Source: Novosphingobium guangzhouense
Lineage (GTDB): Bacteria; Pseudomonadota; Alphaproteobacteria; Sphingomonadales; Sphingomonadaceae
Reading direction: 5' to 3'
DNA: 64,000 nucleotides
Assembly (NCBI RefSeq): GCF_002896965.1
Contig: NZ_LYMM01000001.1
Location: 1 to 64,000, forward strand
The position numbers and the translations under genes are program-made. A model generated the notes under the pieces. That model did no database searches and was not told where the DNA came from. It saw nothing but the letters and a program-made list of their open reading frames with translations. Below, piece by piece: positions 60,178-64,000 of the stretch (its first letter is position 1; each line of letters starts with the position of its first letter).

Positions 60178-60191
60178 TTTTGTGTACAATA
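60178..60191. promoter_or_regulatory. FadR/GntR-type operator candidate, site 2
   Basis: TTTTGTGTACAATA, with the perfect palindrome TTGT-GT-ACAA. It is exactly 126 bp after site 1, about twelve helical turns, and 99 bp before the TBDT start. Confidence 0.5.
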
Positions 60192-60289
60192 TTTCAAATG
60201 TGAGTCAGGTTTGCATTGCTCAGGGTCGAAAACGACCGGGCGCAGGGCGGACATCACCAATCGTAGTGCTCAACAGGGGAAGCAATTCG

Positions 60290-62749
60290 ATGGCTCACGC
60301 ACGTGCATACCTGTATTGCGGGATCGCGTTTTCCGCGCTTCTCGCCGCTCCGTCCTTCGCGCAGTCTGCGCCCGGCGGCCTTGCCGAACCGGCCTCGGAA
60401 ATCACCGTAACTGCCCGTCGCCAAAGCGAAAAACTTGCCGACGTGCCGGCCTCCATCACCGTGCTCACCAGTCAGGATCTGGCGACGAAAGGCATTGTCA
60501 CGACTGAACAGGCGATCGCCTCGACACCCGGCGTCACGATCGTTTCCAACGGCGCGCAGATCGGCGATCCGCAGATCAACATTCGCGGCGTAAACGGCGC
60601 GCGCGATGCTGAAAACAACGTCGCACTGGTCGTCGATGGCATCCTCAAGACCAATATTTCCGCGGTAAATCAATATCAAGGCGCGCTTGAACAGTTCGAA
60701 GTGCTGAAAGGTCCGCAGGGCGCCTACTACGGCCGGGGGGCCACCGCCGGCGTCCTTGTCATGAGCACGAAGAAGCCGTCCGATCATTGGGAATTCAGCG
60801 GAAGAACGTCCTATGCTACGCAGGACAGCCAGCTTGCCGAAGGATCAATCGCAGGGCCGGTAGCCGAAAACACCGGCATCGTTCTTTTCGGGCAGTACCG
60901 TCATACCGACGGCTTCTATAGCAACACCGGCCCTGATCCGCGCACCCAGGGCAAGACCATCGACAACTATCGGGGCTAGGGCGCCGGCGTGCGGTTCTAT
61001 TCCGAACCGACGGACAGACTGACGCTGGATGCCAAGTTCCGCTACAACAAGGTGAAGGCGGCGGCCCTGAACTTCACGGCGATATTCGCATTGCCGGACT
61101 TTGCATCCGCGCTGGGAAATCCGGACTTCTTCCAGAATATCAACGATCACAAAGACTTCGTCTACCAGCGCAACGTTCCTTCGATCGATAATCAGCGCAC
61201 CGTCGAAGGATCGTTCAAGGCCGAATACGCCTTCGATGGCGTCAAGCTGACGGCGTGGGGCCTGTTCTCCGACATCGATGAAATCTTCTACGCCGATACG
61301 ACAGCCGCCGGGCTGGGCCGGTTCAGCGGGCAGGCTTCCTGCATCGCTTCGGTGGCGGACCTGTACGCCCAAGGCATCACGCTGCAATCGCCTCTCTATC
61401 TCGGGCCGACGCCGGGCGCCTCCACGCTTGGCGCCTATAGCCCGACCACTTGCGACGGCATCCAGATCACCCAGCGCGACCAGCGCGACATCAGCGGGGA
61501 AATCCGGCTTGCCTCGGACACTGACGGGCCGCTGCAATGGTCTTTGGGCGCCTACTACCTGCACATCAACCGCCACTACGGCACAGCGGTGAACGAGGAT
61601 GACGGCGGAGACGTGGTGGTTAGCCTGTACAATGCGCCCGGCACCCGCCAGCAGACGTCGCAATTGTTCAACGACCGGTTCAAGACCGACGTTTTCGCTG
61701 GCTTCGGCTCGGTACAGTATGCGCCGACCGACAAGCTGACGCTCTCTGCCGCACTGCGCTTTGATCGTGAGGAGCGGCACGTGACGCCGCTGGTTCCCAA
61801 TGTGCCCGATCCGGTCACCGGCGATCCCATCAATCCCGGCTATCTGGTGGGCACGCTTGTCCCCAAATCCAAGGCGTATCAGCAGGCCCAGCCCAAGGTC
61901 ACCTTGCGTTACGAATTCACACCCGCGCTTAACGTCTATCTGGACTATGGCGTCGGTTTCAAGGCGGGCGGGTTCAACAGTCAGGGCAGTGCCGCGCTGG
62001 TGCAGACCTATTTCAACGATCTGCTGGGCTCGAACATCGGGGTGCAGGACGATTACGGCAAGGAAGTCTCCCATGCGCTGGAGGCGGGCTTCAAGGCCAG
62101 CTTCATGGGGGGAGATCTGCAGATCAACGGTGCGATATATCGAAATATCGTTGAGGATATGCAGTTCTTCGAATTCTACACCGGAACATTCGGCATTCTT
62201 CGCGTCGTATCCAACATCGACAAGGTTCAGTTGCTTGGCGCGGAATTGGGGGCAACGTGGAAAGTGGCTCCGGGATTTACGCTCGATGCCGGCGGAAACC
62301 TGCTCGACAGCAAGATAAAGGCGAATTCGGTCAGGCCCGATACCGTCGGCAACAAGTCGCCTTACTCAGCGAAATATACGCTCAACGTCGGCGCTTCGGT
62401 GGAGCAGCCGATAAACGACAAGCTCGATTTCACCTTCCGTGCAGATTACCGCCTGACAGGCCCCACGTGGTTCCATGTCGTGCAGGACCAGACCCGCAGG
62501 ACGGTCTTCGACCTGTTCTATCCGGGAATTGGCACGGCGGATTACTCGGGTACCCGGCGTGACCCATACGGTATTCTCAACTTGCGCGCGGGCCTGAAGG
62601 GGCAAGGCTGGCGACTGACTGCGTTCGCCAACAATTTCCTCAAGAAACAGTACATTGAAGAGATCATTCCTGCGCCGGAATTCGGGGGTTCATTCGTAAC
62701 GCCCGGCGCCCTGCGGACCATAGGGGTTGAAGCGGGCATCGACTTCTGA
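60290..62749 (+). pseudogene. TonB-dependent receptor interrupted by one in-frame TAG
   Basis: A complete TBDT reading frame of 819 codons plus the final stop, broken only by TAG at 60977-60979. The first part has a signal peptide (GIAFSALLAAPSFAQ), a TonB-box-like ITVTARRQSEKLADVPASI, a plug with INIRGVNGARDAENNVALVVDG and VLKGPQGAYYGRGATAGV. After the TAG the same frame continues as GAGVRFYSEPTDRLTLDAKF through the barrel to VEAGIDF. TBDTs usually have a Trp (TGG) at this spot (NYRG-W-G), so one G-to-A change explains it. GGGGA precedes the ATG. It may be a true pseudogene, a recent mutation or a sequencing error. Confidence 0.85.
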
Positions 62750-62811
62750 AAGGGCTGGCACAAGGGGGCTACCTGTTCCCTGTGCCCCCTGCCGCCGCGG
62801 AGCCCGGTCGC

Positions 62812-63486
62812 ATGAAGAAGACATCCGACGACGTCTATCGACGCATCCGCAGCGGCATCCTCTCGGGCCACTTTGCGGCAGGCTCCTTCGTGCCGGAGGA
62901 CGAGTTTGCCACCTATTGCGGCACCTCCCGCACGCCGGTGCGCGAAGCGATCTCCAGGCTTGTATCGGAAATGCTGCTTCAGCGTTCGGGAACGCGGCGG
63001 GTCTTCGTGCCGCAATGGTCGGACAACCAGATCGAGGAGCTGTTCATCCTGCGTGCCGGGCTGGAGCAGCATTGCGCCCAGCGCGCGGCAAGGCTCATCA
63101 CCGCCGATCAGATCGCAGCGCTGCAGCTGCACTGCGACTTTATCGACGGCGCGATCAGCGCCTCGGATGGCCCGGATATTCCGGCCTTCGTAGAGGGTAA
63201 CCGCCGCTTCCACTCCGGCATTCTTGAAGCCGCCGATTCCGAACCGCTCGACAAGCTGATGCGCATCGTCGTCAGCCAGGTCATCATCCATCGCACTGCC
63301 GAACGCTATTCGCTTGGCGACATGGAGCAGAGCCAGACGGATCACCGCGATCTGATCGCCGCCTTTTCCGTAAAGGACAGCGACTGGGCAGGAACCATCG
63401 CGCGCAACCATATCCTGCGCGCGGCCCATGCCTATCGCGTGCAGGCGCTCAGAAAAGTACGGGACTGTGCTGAAGGGGCCGATTGA
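62812..63486 (+). CDS. GntR-family regulator, FadR/FCD subfamily
   Basis: 224 residues. Winged HTH at about 5-70 (YRRIRSGILSGHFAAGSFVPEDEFATYCGTSRTPVREAISRL) and an all-helical FCD domain. Likely metal-ligand histidines are in EGNRRFHSGIL, QTDHRDLI and ARNHILRAA. CGGAG 9 bp upstream supports the ATG at 62812. FCD regulators usually sense carboxylic or sugar acids, so this one may control the dgo genes and the broken TBDT through the GTGTACAA sites. Confidence 0.88.
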   Translation: MKKTSDDVYRRIRSGILSGHFAAGSFVPEDEFATYCGTSRTPVREAISRLVSEMLLQRSGTRRVFVPQWSDNQIEELFILRAGLEQHCAQRAARLITADQIAALQLHCDFIDGAISASDGPDIPAFVEGNRRFHSGILEAADSEPLDKLMRIVVSQVIIHRTAERYSLGDMEQSQTDHRDLIAAFSVKDSDWAGTIARNHILRAAHAYRVQALRKVRDCAEGAD

Positions 63487-63502
63487 AAGGTACTGTGGAG
63501 AG

Positions 63503-63529
63503 GGCCGGGCACGCTGGAGGTGCCCGGCC
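63503..63529. terminator. Bidirectional hairpin terminator
   Basis: GGCCGGGCAC-7 nt-GTGCCCGGCC, a perfect 10-bp GC-rich stem between the convergent GntR gene and the last TBDT. No T tract. Confidence 0.65.
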
Positions 63530-63595
63530 AGGAGGTTCTCCCGCCGGCGATGAGGGACTAGCGGATCGCCGAACAGGAGAAGTCGGTGTCGCAGA

Positions 63596-64000
63596 TCAGA
63601 ACTTTACCTTAAATTCGACGCCCCCGGTGCGCAGTTCCGGCAGACCGACAAGAACGGCGGAATATGTCGACATGTAAGCGTAGTTCTGTTCGATCGTCCA
63701 GTTGTCGGTGGCGCTCGTATAAGCCTTGTTGTTGAACAGGTTGGTTACGAATACTTGTATTGATGCATCGCCCCAGCCAAGTCCGGCCCGAACGTTTACC
63801 TTATGTGCATCGCTGGTTTTCGCCAGGTTGGCCTGACTGCTGTAGAAGCCCGACTTGAAATTCCAGTCCGCTCGGGCAAACCAGGTGGTATCGTCCTGCC
63901 CCTTGACGTCGCCGCCAAGCTGAATGCCGATATTGGCGGAGTACTTCGAGGTATTCGGCATTTCCTTGCCGCTGTAGTCGGTGATGCCCGACAGCGCCGT
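63596..64000 (-). CDS. TonB-dependent receptor, C-terminal part (runs off the window)
   Basis: The last 134 codons of a gene entering from the right edge. The reading frame is open to base 64000 (upstream residues TALSGITDYSGKE). It has barrel strands ending in a typical YSAVLVGLPELRTGGVEFKVKF terminus with C-terminal Phe, and VRAGLGWGDASIQVFVTNLFNNKAY is a common last-but-three strand motif. Substrate unknown. It converges on the FCD-type GntR gene. Confidence 0.85.
   Translation of the reverse strand, partial: TALSGITDYSGKEMPNTSKYSANIGIQLGGDVKGQDDTTWFARADWNFKSGFYSSQANLAKTSDAHKVNVRAGLGWGDASIQVFVTNLFNNKAYTSATDNWTIEQNYAYMSTYSAVLVGLPELRTGGVEFKVKF

Larger units (their letters stand above)
59786..60289. 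other. 504-bp intergenic region upstream of the interrupted TBDT
   Basis: No supportable gene. It contains a hairpin (59809-59850), a copy of a short intergenic repeat (59962-59978), a second AGGTGCCGCT at 59995-60004, two GTGTACAA operator-like sites, an AT-rich stretch from about 60100 to 60200, and the GGGGA ribosome-binding site before 60290. Confidence 0.6.

Noticed and set aside
60977-60979. TAG as pyrrolysine or programmed readthrough
   Set aside because: No pyl genes or recoding element seen, and the family has Trp at this place. A TGG-to-TAG mutation or sequencing error is simpler.
1-64000. CRISPR arrays, tRNA/rRNA genes, IS elements, prophage or attachment sites
   Set aside because: I saw no regularly spaced repeats, cloverleaf-like sequences, transposase or integrase motifs, or terminal repeats with target duplications. 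A tRNA or CRISPR search program would be needed to be certain.

Overview
The window is a GC-rich (roughly 63% by eye), tightly packed alphaproteobacterial chromosome segment. It looks like a sphingomonad (Novosphingobium/Sphingobium-like). The reasons are five TonB-dependent receptors (TBDTs), one more that is interrupted and one partial, a beta-ketoadipate pathway block, NagX/GH89-type sugar loci and many ATGA or GTGA translationally coupled starts. Genus assignment is inference. I saw no tRNA, rRNA, CRISPR array, transposase or phage gene.

Layout. (1) 1-4.4 kb: tail of an unknown plus-strand gene, a bidirectional terminator, then pcaF-pcaJ-pcaI on the minus strand (3-oxoadipate to succinyl-CoA and acetyl-CoA) with a divergent IclR regulator and a second IclR gene. 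(2) 4.7-20.9 kb: an accessory island of unclear substrate. It holds an M24-peptidase-fold protein, a Spinster-like MFS carrier, two paralogous secreted SnoaL-like proteins flanking a TBDT, two copies of a methyltransferase / small helical protein / MFS module, a lipoprotein serine hydrolase, an SDR and an FrdA-like flavoprotein. This duplicated architecture is the best candidate for an undescribed system here. (3) 20.9-35.0 kb: a complete N-acetylglucosamine (GlcNAc) regulon. It comprises GH89 alpha-N-acetylglucosaminidase coupled to NagX, a TBDT, a NagB-II-type deaminase, NagA, a private PTS (IIA-HPr-EI plus IICB) and a HutC-type GntR regulator. TGGTATT elements sit in its two control regions. 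(4) 35.1-39.2 kb: a TPP riboswitch followed by a TBDT, an APH-fold kinase and a PnuC-type permease, read as a thiamine uptake operon. (5) 39.2-44.8 kb: an ALDH / flavin monooxygenase / hydrolase-dehydrogenase fusion operon next to a LysR gene. (6) 44.8-49.0 kb: a TBDT / TonB / DUF4198-like / EF-hand operon behind a Fur-box-like sequence lying at the centre of a 17-bp perfect inverted repeat. (7) 49.1-54.4 kb: DAACS symporter, GST, an unknown protein, Ogt, a secreted propeller-like protein and a VOC protein. (8) 54.4-64.0 kb: GH43-like protein, SSS symporter, dgoK, dgoA and a GH43 lipoprotein (galactonate/arabinogalactan-type sugar use). Then come a TBDT gene broken by one in-frame TAG, a FadR-type GntR gene and the end of another TBDT.

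How it fits together: most blocks follow one plan. An outer-membrane TBDT brings in a scarce or bulky substrate, a secreted or lipoprotein enzyme trims it, an inner-membrane carrier (MFS, PTS, SSS or PnuC) imports the product, and cytoplasmic enzymes feed it to central metabolism under a linked regulator. Starts were chosen by Shine-Dalgarno spacing where possible; residue numbers follow the chosen start unless stated.
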